Shown here: piece by piece, positions 1 through 9,290 of the stretch
Numbering within the stretch: the stretch's first letter is position 1
Layout of the letters: every line of letters starts with the position of its first letter
Source of the DNA: Litorimonas sp963972195
GTDB lineage: Bacteria > Pseudomonadota > Alphaproteobacteria > Caulobacterales > Maricaulaceae
Direction of reading: 5' to 3'
Length of the DNA stretch: 64,000 nucleotides
Assembly: GCA_963972195.1 (NCBI GenBank)
Contig: CAXATH010000008.1
Location: forward strand, 1 to 64,000
Position numbers and translations under genes: made by a program
The notes under the pieces: model-generated
What the model saw: the letters and a program-made list of their open reading frames with translations, nothing else
The model's database searches: none
Told to the model about the DNA's origin: nothing

Positions 1-983
1 GAAAAGCGATATTGAGACGTCTCGATACGCCAGGAGCGTTCAATGTAGTCCCATTCGGGAATGGGCAAGTTCTCCTGCTCGGCGTTAAAATCAAAGAAGA
101 CTGCCCGATCATTGATACCCCCATTCGGCAAATTCCGGATTTGTTCGAAGGACTCCACGCCGCCATTGTCGGGATAAAGCGAGATGGTTTAGTGTTCGCA
201 CCGACGTCGGATGATCCGCTGAATGTTGGCGATGATGCCTATTTTATTACGAAATCCGAACACGCCGCCCGACTGCTGGAAGTCGTGGGTAATCATGAAT
301 CCAAGGCTAGACATGTTGTGATTATCGGAGCCGGGCATGTCGGCACTTTTGTCGCCAGGGAGCTCGAGTCCGTGACCGGCATGCGGGTGAGGATGATAGA
401 ATTTAACAAAGACCGCGCAGAAAAAGCAGCCGATGAATTATCCCGTACAGTGATTCTCAACGGCGATGCCATGGACGCGAATATCCAGGAAGAAGCCGGC
501 GTTTCCAACTCTGAAATGGTCGTCTGCCTGACCAATGACGATAAAATCAACATTCTCTCTGCCGTCCTGGCGAAAAAACTTGGGGCCGATCATACAATCA
601 GTTTGATCAATGAGGTTTCCATGCAGGAAATGCAGACAGAGCTGGGCATTGATATGGTGATTGACCCGCGCGCAAGTACCATTTCTTCCATTCTTCGTCA
701 TGTCCGCCGTGGACGCATTCTAGACGTCTACTCGCTTGAGCAGGGCGGGGCTGAGGTCATGGAAGGTGAGGTCCTTGAAACCTCTCCTCTCGCCGGAAAA
801 ACTCTGCGCGAAGCCGAATTGCCAGACGATATAACCATCGGCGCTGTAATCCATGAGGGCGAAGTTTTATTCCCCAAACCCGACTTGCTCGTCCGCCAGG
901 GCGATAAGGTCATCCTTCTGGCAGAACGATCTGCCATGAAAGCCATTGAAGCCATGTTCCGCGTTAGTACGGATTACTTTTAG
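1..983 (+). CDS. trkA: Trk potassium uptake protein TrkA, C-terminal part (cut by window start)
   Basis: Peripheral cytoplasmic NAD(H)-binding subunit that gates the TrkH potassium channel. The reading frame is open from base 3, with no real start inside the window, so about 130 N-terminal residues (the first Rossmann domain) lie upstream. The visible 327 residues hold the first RCK_C domain (about 20-95), the second TrkA_N domain with the dinucleotide-binding turn GAGHVG near residue 105, and the second RCK_C domain to the end. trkH follows 65 bp later on the same strand. In many alphaproteobacteria trkA follows ntrY-ntrX; those genes would lie outside the window. The TTG at base 12 is internal, because the protein matches TrkA upstream of it. 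Confidence 0.95.
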   Translation, partial: KAILRRLDTPGAFNVVPFGNGQVLLLGVKIKEDCPIIDTPIRQIPDLFEGLHAAIVGIKRDGLVFAPTSDDPLNVGDDAYFITKSEHAARLLEVVGNHESKARHVVIIGAGHVGTFVARELESVTGMRVRMIEFNKDRAEKAADELSRTVILNGDAMDANIQEEAGVSNSEMVVCLTNDDKINILSAVLAKKLGADHTISLINEVSMQEMQTELGIDMVIDPRASTISSILRHVRRGRILDVYSLEQGGAEVMEGEVLETSPLAGKTLREAELPDDITIGAVIHEGEVLFPKPDLLVRQGDKVILLAERSAMKAIEAMFRVSTDYF

Positions 984-1048
984 ATGATACTGCCATGACG
1001 AAAATTCACGCGAACAGCGCCTCGGGACAGAAGTTTAGTTCCTAACCT

Positions 1049-2488
1049 ATGGCCATCACACGGATTATTTATTGGCTAGGGTGCGCGGTCATTATGATCG
1101 CGGCATTGATGGCCATAACCGCTTTTGCCGCCTTATTAATGGTCGACCTGAAAATGGTGACCGTTATGGGCGTGACGGCGATCTGTCTGGTTCTGCTCGG
1201 GTCTCTTTTCGTTTTGACAACCACTAAAACGCCTTCGCGCGAGACGAACAGTGACGCTTTGGTGTTTCTATTGTTGTTTTGGGGTCTCATCCCTCTGACG
1301 GCGGCAATACCCTATTGGATAACCTTTCCCGAACTAGGACTGTTGAGAGGGTATTTTACGGCTGTTAGCGCTCTGACGACGACCGGCGCGAATGGATATG
1401 TAGTCGAAACACTGCCCTCTACCTTAATTCTATGGCAATCCCTGCTTCAGTTCTTTGGCGGTATCTTTGTCGCGACCTTCGCAGTAGTCATTTTGGCCGC
1501 GCTCAACCTGACGGGGACAGGCATTCACCGCTCCGCCTTGTTTACCCTCAAAAAAGGAGAGCTTTTTACACGGCTGATTGGAATTGGCCGAGTAATCTCG
1601 GGAGTTTATCTCCTAATCGCCTCAATTTGCTTCGTTCTAATGGCTTTGGGTGGAACAAATGTCTTTGACGCTTTATGTCTGTCGCTAAGCGGTGTCTCGA
1701 CGGGCGGAATGACGCCGCGAACGGAAGACTTATTTCTGTATGTCCCGCGCTTTTCGACTTTTGTGCTGATGCTGGCATGCGGCTTTGGCGCTATGAATGT
1801 GGCGGTTGTGTGGGATGCGATACGAATGCGAAATTGGATGAACTTCCGGCGACTTCTCACAAATATTGAACATAGGACCCTTATAGCAATGGGTCTCGCG
1901 CTGACGCTGTTTGGTCTGTTTTATGCGGGCCTTCAAAACCTCTTCCCACTTTTTGTCGAATCCGTTTTCTTTATCAGCACGGCTGGCTTTGTTTACGACC
2001 CGATTAGTTTGGAACAGGTTCCGAGTGTGGTTTTGATTTCTCTGGCGCTCATCGGCGGCTCAGCCTTGTCCACAGCCGGCGGCCTTAAAATCATACGCAT
2101 CATTCTGCTTTTTAAACATCTTGGAACGGACATTAGCCGTTCATCACACCCTTCGCGTGTTCTTCCTGTTCAATTCAAGCACCGGCAGGTGCCTGACCGG
2201 GCATTTCTCTCAATCTGGCTCTATTTCTTCGGCTATACTCTTGTCTTTGGTCTAGGAATTGTCTGCTTGGGAGCGGTAGGCCTGAATTTTACGGACGCCA
2301 CAAGTGTGAGTGGAGCGACACTTTCCAACATCGGACCGCTCTTGCCCTCAACCCTGCCCGATACCGGCTTAAGATGGCCGGAACTGACGCAATTGCAAAT
2401 GCTGGTGTCCTCCGCACTGATGTTAATCGGGCGTGTTGAAGTCTTGGCCGTGCTCGTTCTGATGTCGCCTTCATTTTGGCGGCAATAG
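1049..2488 (+). CDS. trkH: Trk system potassium uptake protein TrkH
   Basis: Integral membrane potassium channel subunit, 479 residues, close to the usual TrkH length. It shows the fourfold M1-P-M2 architecture: pore-loop filter segments are visible as TTGAN (about 111), STGGM (about 213), STAGF (about 310) and SNIGP (about 427), each with the filter glycine. The ATG at 1049 begins the first hydrophobic helix. It lies directly behind trkA, its cytoplasmic gating partner, so the two very likely form one potassium uptake system, and 116 bp before hfq. Confidence 0.95.
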   Translation: MAITRIIYWLGCAVIMIAALMAITAFAALLMVDLKMVTVMGVTAICLVLLGSLFVLTTTKTPSRETNSDALVFLLLFWGLIPLTAAIPYWITFPELGLLRGYFTAVSALTTTGANGYVVETLPSTLILWQSLLQFFGGIFVATFAVVILAALNLTGTGIHRSALFTLKKGELFTRLIGIGRVISGVYLLIASICFVLMALGGTNVFDALCLSLSGVSTGGMTPRTEDLFLYVPRFSTFVLMLACGFGAMNVAVVWDAIRMRNWMNFRRLLTNIEHRTLIAMGLALTLFGLFYAGLQNLFPLFVESVFFISTAGFVYDPISLEQVPSVVLISLALIGGSALSTAGGLKIIRIILLFKHLGTDISRSSHPSRVLPVQFKHRQVPDRAFLSIWLYFFGYTLVFGLGIVCLGAVGLNFTDATSVSGATLSNIGPLLPSTLPDTGLRWPELTQLQMLVSSALMLIGRVEVLAVLVLMSPSFWRQ

Positions 2489-2516
2489 AGTTTACGAAAC
2501 TGTCACGGAGAAAAAA

Positions 2517-2542
2517 CTTGCGTCAGGCGCGTTAATCCCGAT
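2517..2542 (+). promoter_or_regulatory. Possible sigma-32-type promoter for hfq
   Basis: CTTGCG (2517-2522) and CCCGAT (2537-2542) are 14 bp apart, resembling the sigma-32 pattern CTTGAA-N13-15-CCCCATNT, about 60 bp before the hfq start. The -10 half matches only partly, so this is a weak candidate. Confidence 0.3.
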
Positions 2543-2604
2543 AAAGCGCCCTTATGAGTTGTGCGCAATCAACTACTTAAAAACAAGAACAAGGGACAAA
2601 TTCA

Positions 2605-2868
2605 ATGTCATCCGATCGTAAACAAAATCTTCAAGACACTTTTCTCAATTCCGTGCGTAAGTCTAAGACGACCCTAACGATATTCCTCGTAAACGGCGTC
2701 AAATTGCAGGGCGTTGTCACGTGGTTCGACAGCTTCTGCGTTTTGCTTCGCCGCGACGGACAAGTACAATTGGTTTATAAACATGCGATCTCAACAATTA
2801 TGCCCTCCGGCCCAGTTCAACTCTTTGACCCTGAAGTCGTTAATGACGACGATGAAGACGAAGAATAG
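2605..2868 (+). CDS. hfq: RNA chaperone Hfq
   Basis: Hexameric Sm-like RNA chaperone that pairs small RNAs with mRNAs. It has 87 residues. The Sm1 motif spans about 10-50 (FLVNGVKLQG), and the Sm2 signature YKHAIS lies at about 58-63. A short acidic tail (DDDEDEE) follows the core, as is common in alphaproteobacterial Hfq. The ATG at 2605 is preceded by a GGGAC ribosome-binding element. hflX follows 41 bp later, the classic hfq-hflX pairing. Confidence 0.97.
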   Translation: MSSDRKQNLQDTFLNSVRKSKTTLTIFLVNGVKLQGVVTWFDSFCVLLRRDGQVQLVYKHAISTIMPSGPVQLFDPEVVNDDDEDEE

Positions 2869-2909
2869 TCTGATACCTCTAATTATTACTCTATTTCTGA
2901 AAGCTCAAA

Positions 2910-4226
2910 ATGCTTGAGCGGGAAATTCCTCGCGAAAAAGCGCTTGTCCTGCACCCGCGTTTCGCCAACGAGCGCGCCGGAGACGCGGACTATGATCTGG
3001 AAGAGGCTGTTGGCCTGACCGAGGCCTTAGACGCAGAATGCGTCGACTCCCGGATTATTACGGTCAGAGAGCTGCGGGCTTCAAATTTCTTTGGAAAAGG
3101 CCAGATTGAGGAGATCGCAGCTCTGATTCAGGCCAGCGAAGCGACGCTGACGATTGTAAATGCCGCTCTTTCGCCAATTCAACAACGCAATTTGGAAAGA
3201 GATTGGAAATGCAAGGTAATTGACCGCACGGGTCTTATCCTTGAAATTTTTGGTCTCCGCGCCGCCACCAAAGAAGGGCGGTTGCAGGTCGAACTCGCGC
3301 GGCTGGGTTATGAACGTTCTCGTTTGGTAAGAACTTGGACCCACTTGGAGCGTCAGCGCGGCGGACAGGGCTTCCTGGCCGGGCCAGGCGAGACGCAAAT
3401 TGAGAGTGACCGGCGTATATTGAACGACAAGATTACCAAACTCCGCCGTGACCTTGAAAATGTTCGCCGCACGCGGGGGCTGCAACGTAAAAAACGGGAG
3501 CGGGCTCCGGAGCGTGTCGTCGCTCTGGTCGGCTATACCAATGCCGGAAAGTCCACATTGTTCAACGCGCTGACAACAGGCGGCGTCATGGCAAAGGATA
3601 TGCTCTTTGCCACGCTGGATACGACGCACCGCGTCCTACCCTTGCCATCCGGACAATCGGCAATTTTGTCGGACACCGTTGGATTCATTTCGGACCTGCC
3701 GACAGATTTGATAACCGCTTTCCGCGCGACTTTGGAAGAAGTGAAAGATGCCGATGTGCTATTACACGTCCGGGACATATCTGACCCTCTGACGGAGCGG
3801 CGGCGCGACGAAGTTCTGGAGGTGCTGGACCAAATCGACGCTGGCCCCGAACACGGTCAGGAAATTATCGAAGTCTGGAATAAAGCAGATCTTGTAATGG
3901 GCGATGAACGGGCGGCTCTGAACGAGCGGGCTGCGGCGACGCTAGATTTTGAAGACATGATGAATGCCTATTTGGTGAGCTGTTTGAGCGGGGAAGGGCT
4001 TACAGACCTGCTCCACGGGGTTGAAGCCGCTCTGAGCGTGGATGATCAGACCCTGACGGTGACAATTGACCCGGCAAATTTCTCGGCGCGGGCATGGCTC
4101 CATTCTCACGGAAATGTGCTTTTGGAAGACATGCGGAAATCTGGAAATGTCGATATGCGGGTTCGCCTGTCGGAGTCCGATGCCGGGAAATTCAGGTCTA
4201 ACTATCCGGCTCTTATCAACGACTAG
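2910..4226 (+). CDS. hflX: Ribosome-associated GTPase HflX
   Basis: GTPase that binds the 50S subunit and splits stalled or heat-damaged ribosomes. It has 438 residues. The HflX N-terminal nucleotide-binding domain and helical linker occupy about 1-200. The G domain shows G1 GYTNAGKST (208-216), G3 DTVGF (about 255) and G4 NKAD (about 324). It follows hfq and probably shares its transcript. It ends 6 bp from the convergent end of mazG, leaving no room for a terminator between the two. Confidence 0.96.
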   Translation: MLEREIPREKALVLHPRFANERAGDADYDLEEAVGLTEALDAECVDSRIITVRELRASNFFGKGQIEEIAALIQASEATLTIVNAALSPIQQRNLERDWKCKVIDRTGLILEIFGLRAATKEGRLQVELARLGYERSRLVRTWTHLERQRGGQGFLAGPGETQIESDRRILNDKITKLRRDLENVRRTRGLQRKKRERAPERVVALVGYTNAGKSTLFNALTTGGVMAKDMLFATLDTTHRVLPLPSGQSAILSDTVGFISDLPTDLITAFRATLEEVKDADVLLHVRDISDPLTERRRDEVLEVLDQIDAGPEHGQEIIEVWNKADLVMGDERAALNERAAATLDFEDMMNAYLVSCLSGEGLTDLLHGVEAALSVDDQTLTVTIDPANFSARAWLHSHGNVLLEDMRKSGNVDMRVRLSESDAGKFRSNYPALIND

Positions 4227-4232
4227 ATCAGA

Positions 4233-5006
4233 TTATTTGGTGTCGTCCAATTTCGCGTCCTGCCAGTAGGATTCGAGTGTTTCCAGATCAAGTTCTTGTA
4301 TAGACTCACCAGCGCGGCTTTCGACCCCTCTGAAGCGACCGGAGAATTTCGCATTGGCCCGTCTCAGGGCAACTTCTGAATCCACTCCGAGTTTGCGGGA
4401 AAGGTTGACAACTGAAAAGAGGAGGTCGCCAATTTCTTCTTCCATTTCCGCAATGTTCTTGGCTTCCACGGCCTCTTTCACTTCGGAAATTTCTTCTTCA
4501 ATCTTATCCCAGACGCCGGTCAGATCAGGCCAGTCAAACCCCGTCTTAGCTGCGCGCTTTTGGAGTTTCTGTGCGCGCATTAAGGCAGGAAGACTAAGGG
4601 CGACGCCGTCGAGACGGCTGGTGTGACCTTTTGCATCCCGTTCGGCCTCTTTAAGCTTTTCCCAATCGCCGGGAACCGACTCTACATTTTCCTCGCCAAA
4701 AACATGCGGGTGACGGCGCACCATTTTTTTGACGAGATCATCGGTAACATCATCGAGATTAAAAGCGCCCGTTTCATCGGCCAGCTTTGAATGGAAAACG
4801 ACTTGGAGAAGCAGATCGCCCAATTCTTCGCGCAGCGCGCCCATGTCATTTTGTTCAATCGCATCGGCGACTTCGTACGCCTCTTCAATGGTGTAGGGCG
4901 CAATAGACTCGAATGACTGTTCACGATCCCACGGACACTCGGCGCGCAGACGCTCCATCAAATCCTTCACCCGCTCATAGGGCGTCTCGCCTTTTAACCC
5001 GCTCAC
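4233..5006 (-). CDS. mazG: Nucleoside triphosphate pyrophosphohydrolase MazG
   Basis: House-cleaning enzyme that hydrolyses (d)NTPs to NMP and pyrophosphate. It has 257 residues with two all-alpha MazG domains in tandem. The first carries EEAYEVADAIE and EELGDLLLQ (about 41-70), the Mg-binding acidic helices. The second carries the equivalent EEEISEVKEA and EEIGDLLFSV near the C terminus. The start is GTG (5006-5004), which overlaps the ccmD stop codon, so translation is probably coupled to ccmD although mazG has no known role in cytochrome c maturation. Confidence 0.95.
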   Translation of the reverse strand: MSGLKGETPYERVKDLMERLRAECPWDREQSFESIAPYTIEEAYEVADAIEQNDMGALREELGDLLLQVVFHSKLADETGAFNLDDVTDDLVKKMVRRHPHVFGEENVESVPGDWEKLKEAERDAKGHTSRLDGVALSLPALMRAQKLQKRAAKTGFDWPDLTGVWDKIEEEISEVKEAVEAKNIAEMEEEIGDLLFSVVNLSRKLGVDSEVALRRANAKFSGRFRGVESRAGESIQELDLETLESYWQDAKLDDTK

Positions 5007-5107
5007 AGTTTCGGCTTTCGCAGAGTCCAGAATACAAGTCCGGCTATGCCCACGAGGCTCACGCCGTAAGCCCCCATAATAAAAGGCGTTATCGCGCCGT
5101 AATCCAT
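5003..5107 (-). CDS. ccmD: Heme exporter protein CcmD (34 aa)
   Basis: Very small membrane protein needed to release holo-CcmE from the CcmABC complex. The 34-residue frame starts MDYGAITPF, has one membrane helix (about 9-28) and ends in a basic tail (LRKPKL), which is the CcmD pattern. The ATG (5107-5105) lies one base after the ccmC stop. The TGA (5005-5003) overlaps the GTG of mazG. Position directly behind ccmC plus topology make the call good despite the short length. Confidence 0.85.
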   Translation of the reverse strand: MDYGAITPFIMGAYGVSLVGIAGLVFWTLRKPKL

Positions 5108-5108
5108 C

Positions 5109-5849
5109 TCAGCCCTCACTTAATTCAACAGTCGCCGGCGCTGTCTTGGGCGCGCGGCGGTTTCTAAGTTTCACTAGGTCTGCCTCAATACCACGCAGTG
5201 CACACCAAGCCAGAAGCGCGGTGTATCCCGTCATCATGATGAAAAGCGGAATGAAAAATTCCGCAGGCATACCAGGGGCGCCGGGTTGGGACACGGAGGC
5301 GGGTTGATGCAAAGTGTTCCACCAATCAACGGAGAATTTGATAATCGGAATATTGATAAACCCTACCATCGCGACGATAGAGGCGAGGCGCGCAGCCTTG
5401 CGCTTATCTTCTATCACGCCCCACAAGAGAATGTAGCCTGCATAAATAAAAGCAAGCACCAGAACGGAAGTCATGCGCGCGTCCCATTGCCACCAGGTTC
5501 CCCACGCCGGTCGGCCCCAGAGACTGCCGGTCGCCAAACACAGCAGAGCAAAAACAAGACCCGGAACGGCCAGATTACGCGCGGCACTATCTGCCAGAGG
5601 GTGGCGCCAGACAAAGCTTATCAGACTGCAAACGGCCAGACCCGTATAAGCGGCGAGGGCGCACCACGCCGCAGGCACATGGACGTAAAGCATACGAACG
5701 CCTTCGCCGTGAAGGTCGGCCGCCGGAGAGCTTATCAGGCCGATATAAGTCCCAATGACCAGGCACAAGGCGGCAAGCCCGCCGCAAAGCGGCGTGAGCC
5801 ATTTTGAAACCTTCGCAAAGCGGGCGGGATTGGCGAGATAGGAAATCAT
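5109..5849 (-). CDS. ccmC: Heme exporter / heme-handling protein CcmC
   Basis: Inner-membrane protein that presents heme to CcmE in system I cytochrome c maturation. It has 246 residues and six predicted membrane helices. The tryptophan-rich WWD signature WGRPAWGTWWQWD is at 111-123. His57 (YVHVP) and His181 (TLHQP) sit where the two external heme ligands of the family lie. It overlaps ccmB by 4 bp and is followed by ccmD after one base, so ccmA-B-C-D is a tightly coupled leftward operon. Confidence 0.96.
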   Translation of the reverse strand: MISYLANPARFAKVSKWLTPLCGGLAALCLVIGTYIGLISSPAADLHGEGVRMLYVHVPAAWCALAAYTGLAVCSLISFVWRHPLADSAARNLAVPGLVFALLCLATGSLWGRPAWGTWWQWDARMTSVLVLAFIYAGYILLWGVIEDKRKAARLASIVAMVGFINIPIIKFSVDWWNTLHQPASVSQPGAPGMPAEFFIPLFIMMTGYTALLAWCALRGIEADLVKLRNRRAPKTAPATVELSEG

Positions 5850-6517
5850 GAGGGCTCCAAATTCACGCGAAGCGCGGCAGCTGACGCCGGAATTCCTACG
5901 GCAATGGAGAGAAGAGTTAAACCAGCAAGGATGCGTAATTCAACCGCAGCCCAGCCCGCCATCCCAAAACCCTGACTGGCCTCCAGACCAAATATCAATA
6001 ATGGCACAAGAAACGGCGTGACCAATAGAACCGCCAGAAACCCTGCGCCGGTTCGAGCGCAAAATATTGCTCCCGCGAAGGTCACGTAAGCGGCGAGAGC
6101 GGGCGCGGCCAAAGCGAGAGCCAAAAGGGTTGCGAGAATCACTTCGGTGCTCAGGCCCAACACGACCCCCATAATGGGCGTAATCAGAAATAATGGCAGA
6201 AAGCCAAGGCAAAGAAAGGCCGCCCATTTCGCGAGCGCTAGAGTGAGGGTGGATGTGCCGCTCAGATAGATTTGTGTCAGCGTACCCTGACGAAAATCCG
6301 CCTGAAACACTGTTGCAAAAGAAAGCAGCATAGAAAAAACAATGGCGAGCCAGAGGAGGGCAGGGGCAAGCCTACGTAATTCCGTCATCTGCCCACCTAA
6401 AGCTATGGCGCAAAGCGTCACGAAAACAGCCATGAAGACGGTTCCGAGAATCCAGCTGCCACCGGTTCGAAATGCCAAGCGAAGATCTCTTTTCAATATC
6501 GCTAATACGGCGCTCAT
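5846..6517 (-). CDS. ccmB: Heme exporter protein CcmB
   Basis: Membrane subunit of the CcmAB ABC module, whose ATP hydrolysis is needed to release heme-loaded CcmE. It has 223 residues and is almost entirely hydrophobic with about six helices. The N terminus (LAILKRDLRLAFR) and length match CcmB. It overlaps ccmA and ccmC by 4 bp on each side, which supports translational coupling within the operon. Confidence 0.94.
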   Translation of the reverse strand: MSAVLAILKRDLRLAFRTGGSWILGTVFMAVFVTLCAIALGGQMTELRRLAPALLWLAIVFSMLLSFATVFQADFRQGTLTQIYLSGTSTLTLALAKWAAFLCLGFLPLFLITPIMGVVLGLSTEVILATLLALALAAPALAAYVTFAGAIFCARTGAGFLAVLLVTPFLVPLLIFGLEASQGFGMAGWAAVELRILAGLTLLSIAVGIPASAAALRVNLEPS

Positions 6518-7149
6518 CTAGCCGCCCTTAACCGTAGGGTTTTATTGGTGCTGCCGGGAATTTCTGTTGGTTGATGAGTGGCGATGACGGCGATGCCGCC
6601 GCGGCCTAGATGCCGGGCAATCTCTTGAGCAAACAAGGCCCGGCCTTCTGAGTCCAAAGCCGAAAATGGCTCATCTAATAACCAGAGCGGGCGTTGACCG
6701 AGAAGAAGCTTTGCGAGGCTTAATCTCTTTCTTTGGCCGAGGGAGAGCGTTTCTGTCCGGTTTTGCGCCAAATTAGTGAGGCCCACTTTTTTCAGCACAA
6801 CGTTGGGGTCGCTCGATGTCGCCGATAGGTTCGATATGAATTTTAAATCCTCTATCACAGTCAGGCCGCGGCTGGCTCCATCCGGTTGAATCATTAGAGA
6901 CGAAAACAGAGCAGGTGTTGTAGCGTCCGGAAAACTGATCTGACCTTCATGAGGTTTCAAAAGTCCCGCCATTGCTAAAAGCAGACTCGTTTTGCCAATC
7001 CCGTTTTCCCCTAAAACATACAGCAGATCTGCGGCTCTGAGCTTTAAGGACAAGTTTTCAAACAAAACGCGTTCCCCCCGCCGCAGGGAAATGGAATGCA
7101 GGCTGACCTCGAAAGGCTCCATACTTTTTTTATCAGGGACGGACGTCAT
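6514..7149 (-). CDS. ccmA: Cytochrome c biogenesis ATP-binding protein CcmA
   Basis: ATPase of the CcmABCD complex. Numbered from the ATG at 7149, the protein has 211 residues: Walker A GENGIGKTS (47-55), ABC signature LSLGQRKR (135-142), Walker B LWLLDEP (about 155-161). The start is uncertain. A TTG at 7167 and a second ATG at 7122 (MEPFEV) are in frame; none has a strong Shine-Dalgarno, and the 7122 start would best match the usual short N terminus. It is divergent from ccmE with less than 110 bp between them, so the regulatory region is probably shared. Confidence 0.93.
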   Translation of the reverse strand: MTSVPDKKSMEPFEVSLHSISLRRGERVLFENLSLKLRAADLLYVLGENGIGKTSLLLAMAGLLKPHEGQISFPDATTPALFSSLMIQPDGASRGLTVIEDLKFISNLSATSSDPNVVLKKVGLTNLAQNRTETLSLGQRKRLSLAKLLLGQRPLWLLDEPFSALDSEGRALFAQEIARHLGRGGIAVIATHQPTEIPGSTNKTLRLRAAR

Positions 7150-7226
7150 CTCGCGGCTTATGGCCAAATTGACGCGTCATGTCACGCCGCATTGCGCAGG
7201 ACAGACCCTGTGGTAAAAGCGCGCCC

Positions 7227-7685
7227 ATGTCAGAAACTCTTAAGCCGAAACGCGTAAAGCCTCCGCATCGTAACCGTCGTCTTGCGGCGATTGCCGGATT
7301 TGGCATTTTAGTTGTCGGAGGTGTCGCCCTGATTGCCTCGGCTTTGGGAGAAAACACGCAGTTTTTTTATAACCCTAGCGATGTCGTGGCGGAAGGGTTT
7401 GTTCCGGGCTCTGAAACATTTCGGATGGGTGGCAAGGTTGTCGAAGGCTCTGTCGAGCGTAAAGGCGGATTGCTGACAGAATTTGCGGTTGCCGATTTTG
7501 AGCGCCAAATGTCCGCGCCGATTACCGTTTTACATGACGGCGTCTTGCCGGATTTATTTCGGGAAGGGCAAGGCGTTGTTGTAACGGGTCGGGTTGCGAC
7601 GGACGGAACCTTTATGGCAAGTGAAGTGCTCGCGAAACACGATGAAAACTATCAGCCGAAAATCAATTACCAGGACGAAAAGTAA
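7227..7685 (+). CDS. ccmE: Cytochrome c maturation protein CcmE (heme chaperone)
   Basis: Periplasmic, membrane-anchored heme chaperone that binds heme covalently through a histidine and hands it to the CcmFH ligase. It has 152 residues from ATG 7227. A basic N terminus (KPKRVKPPHRNRR) precedes one membrane helix (about 18-38), followed by an OB-fold domain. The heme-binding motif KHDENY places the attachment histidine at 138. An in-frame upstream start at 7179 would add 16 residues without family support. It is divergent from ccmABCD. ccmF, ccmG and ccmH are not in the window. Confidence 0.95.
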   Translation: MSETLKPKRVKPPHRNRRLAAIAGFGILVVGGVALIASALGENTQFFYNPSDVVAEGFVPGSETFRMGGKVVEGSVERKGGLLTEFAVADFERQMSAPITVLHDGVLPDLFREGQGVVVTGRVATDGTFMASEVLAKHDENYQPKINYQDEK

Positions 7686-8099
7686 ATATTCGTTTTGTCG
7701 GTTAGGCTGTAGGCTTACACGTTTTCGTGATTGTCCAAAAGGACAATTCTCAATTAGACCTTTTTTGAGATGGAGGCGGACAGCTTGGCCGATGTGGGGC
7801 AACCTCGCCGCCCGCCCGCCTATCTTGCGATAGGACAGTTTCTGTATTGCACAGGCATTTTCGCTTGGGGAGTGATTCACTGTAAGAATTTACGTCTATA
7901 GCTGATAAAACCTTTATTTCTGGGGATTATATTGGTCTGACACATCTAGAGGTAGAAATATTTATCTACCCTTTTCAATAGGTTAATGAATTTACATATT
8001 GAATGACGATAACAGGTTTTATTAGAACAATTTACAATCAAATGAAAAGATTGAGAGTTCAATGGTTGTAGTGAAGCGATTCTGTTTTAAGACAAATCT
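7686..8099 (+). other. 414-bp intergenic region upstream of crtY
   Basis: No convincing gene. It becomes AT-rich towards crtY, as expected for a promoter region, but I cannot place a confident -35/-10 pair. It contains a hairpin with arms ATTGTCC and GGACAAT around AAAA (7730-7747), about 45 bp after ccmE, with a T-run 13 bp later (7761-7766). This could be an imperfect terminator or a binding site. Confidence 0.5.
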
Positions 8100-9290
8100 A
8101 TGGAAAAAACACCGGATATGATCATTGTCGGGGCAGGGCTTTCGGGTCTGCTCACGGCGTGGCGTTGTCTGGATGTAAATCCGGATTTGACTGTCGTGAT
8201 TGTCGAGGCATCGGACAAAATCGCCGGGGACCATACCTGGTCATTCAATTTAACCGATGTAGATGAAAGCCTGCGGGACTGGATAAGGCCTTTCATCGCC
8301 TATCAATGGCCGCGATATGATGTGAAATTTCCGAAGCTCGAACGGACATTGGACATTCCATACTGCACGGGGAATAGCGAAACGCTCCGCGAATGTGTTG
8401 CGCCGTTTATTAAGAGTGGGCGGTTGCAGGCGATGTTAGAGACGAAAGTTGCGTCTTTGGATGCCGAGATCGTTACGCTGGAAAATGGGGAGACTTTGGA
8501 CGCGGCCTGCGTTCTCGACGCGCGGGGCTTTGCGCCGAACGAGAATGTCTTTCTCGGCTATCAAAAATTTGTTGGAAAGACGATCCGGACGAAAAAGCCG
8601 CACGGCCTCAAAAACCCAATTATCATGGACGCCACCGTTGAGCAGCTCGGCGGATACCGATTTGTCTATTGTTTGCCTTTCACCGATCATGAGATTTTGG
8701 TGGAAGACACCTATTATACGGACGGGCCGGAGCTCTCAGAGTCCCAAGTCGCGGCGCGGGTGGATGACTATATCGATGCGCACGGGTGGGGTGATCATGA
8801 AGTAGTGCGGCAAGAGACGGGGGTCTTGCCTATAACTTTAGCTATTGAAAACTGGCCTCTTGATACTCCTGAAATTGGAATTCGCGGCGGGTTTTATCAC
8901 GCAATTACAGGCTATAGTTTCCCGGACGCTTTAAACGTAGCTAATTTCATCTCGCTTTCAGACTTGGCTATCGATCCGAATGTCGCTGAAGATGTAGATA
9001 CTACTTTGGTTGTGATGAAATCAAAACACAGAGAGACCGAATCTTTCCTCCGCCTATTAAACCGCATGCTCTTCCGCGCTTGCGAACCCGACCAACGGTA
9101 TAAAGTTCTTCAGCGGTTTTACGGATTGCCAATAGACCTGATAGAACGCTTCTATGCGGGGAAACTCAACCAAGCCGACAAAGCCCGCATTCTTATCGGC
9201 AAACCGCCAGTGCCTGTGACAAAGGCGCTGTATAATTTCTCGGAAAAAGCCTTTATCAAACGCGAACGCGCGAAACGAGATAAAGCATGA
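8100..9290 (+). CDS. crtY: Lycopene beta-cyclase CrtY
   Basis: FAD-dependent cyclase that converts lycopene to beta-carotene at the membrane. It has 396 residues. It shows the N-terminal dinucleotide-binding turn IIVGAGLSG (8-16), the CrtY signature HTWSF (45-49), the acidic motif EDTYY (about 202-206), and a GxxHxxTGYSxP-like segment at about 262-275. It is the first gene of the carotenoid operon and overlaps crtI by 4 bp (ATGA). The start ATG follows a 414-bp promoter region. Confidence 0.93.
   Translation: MEKTPDMIIVGAGLSGLLTAWRCLDVNPDLTVVIVEASDKIAGDHTWSFNLTDVDESLRDWIRPFIAYQWPRYDVKFPKLERTLDIPYCTGNSETLRECVAPFIKSGRLQAMLETKVASLDAEIVTLENGETLDAACVLDARGFAPNENVFLGYQKFVGKTIRTKKPHGLKNPIIMDATVEQLGGYRFVYCLPFTDHEILVEDTYYTDGPELSESQVAARVDDYIDAHGWGDHEVVRQETGVLPITLAIENWPLDTPEIGIRGGFYHAITGYSFPDALNVANFISLSDLAIDPNVAEDVDTTLVVMKSKHRETESFLRLLNRMLFRACEPDQRYKVLQRFYGLPIDLIERFYAGKLNQADKARILIGKPPVPVTKALYNFSEKAFIKRERAKRDKA

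Noticed and set aside
5286..5807. 173-codon plus-strand frame opposite ccmC
   Set aside because: Antisense shadow; ccmC has its WWD motif and heme-ligand histidines in the other strand.
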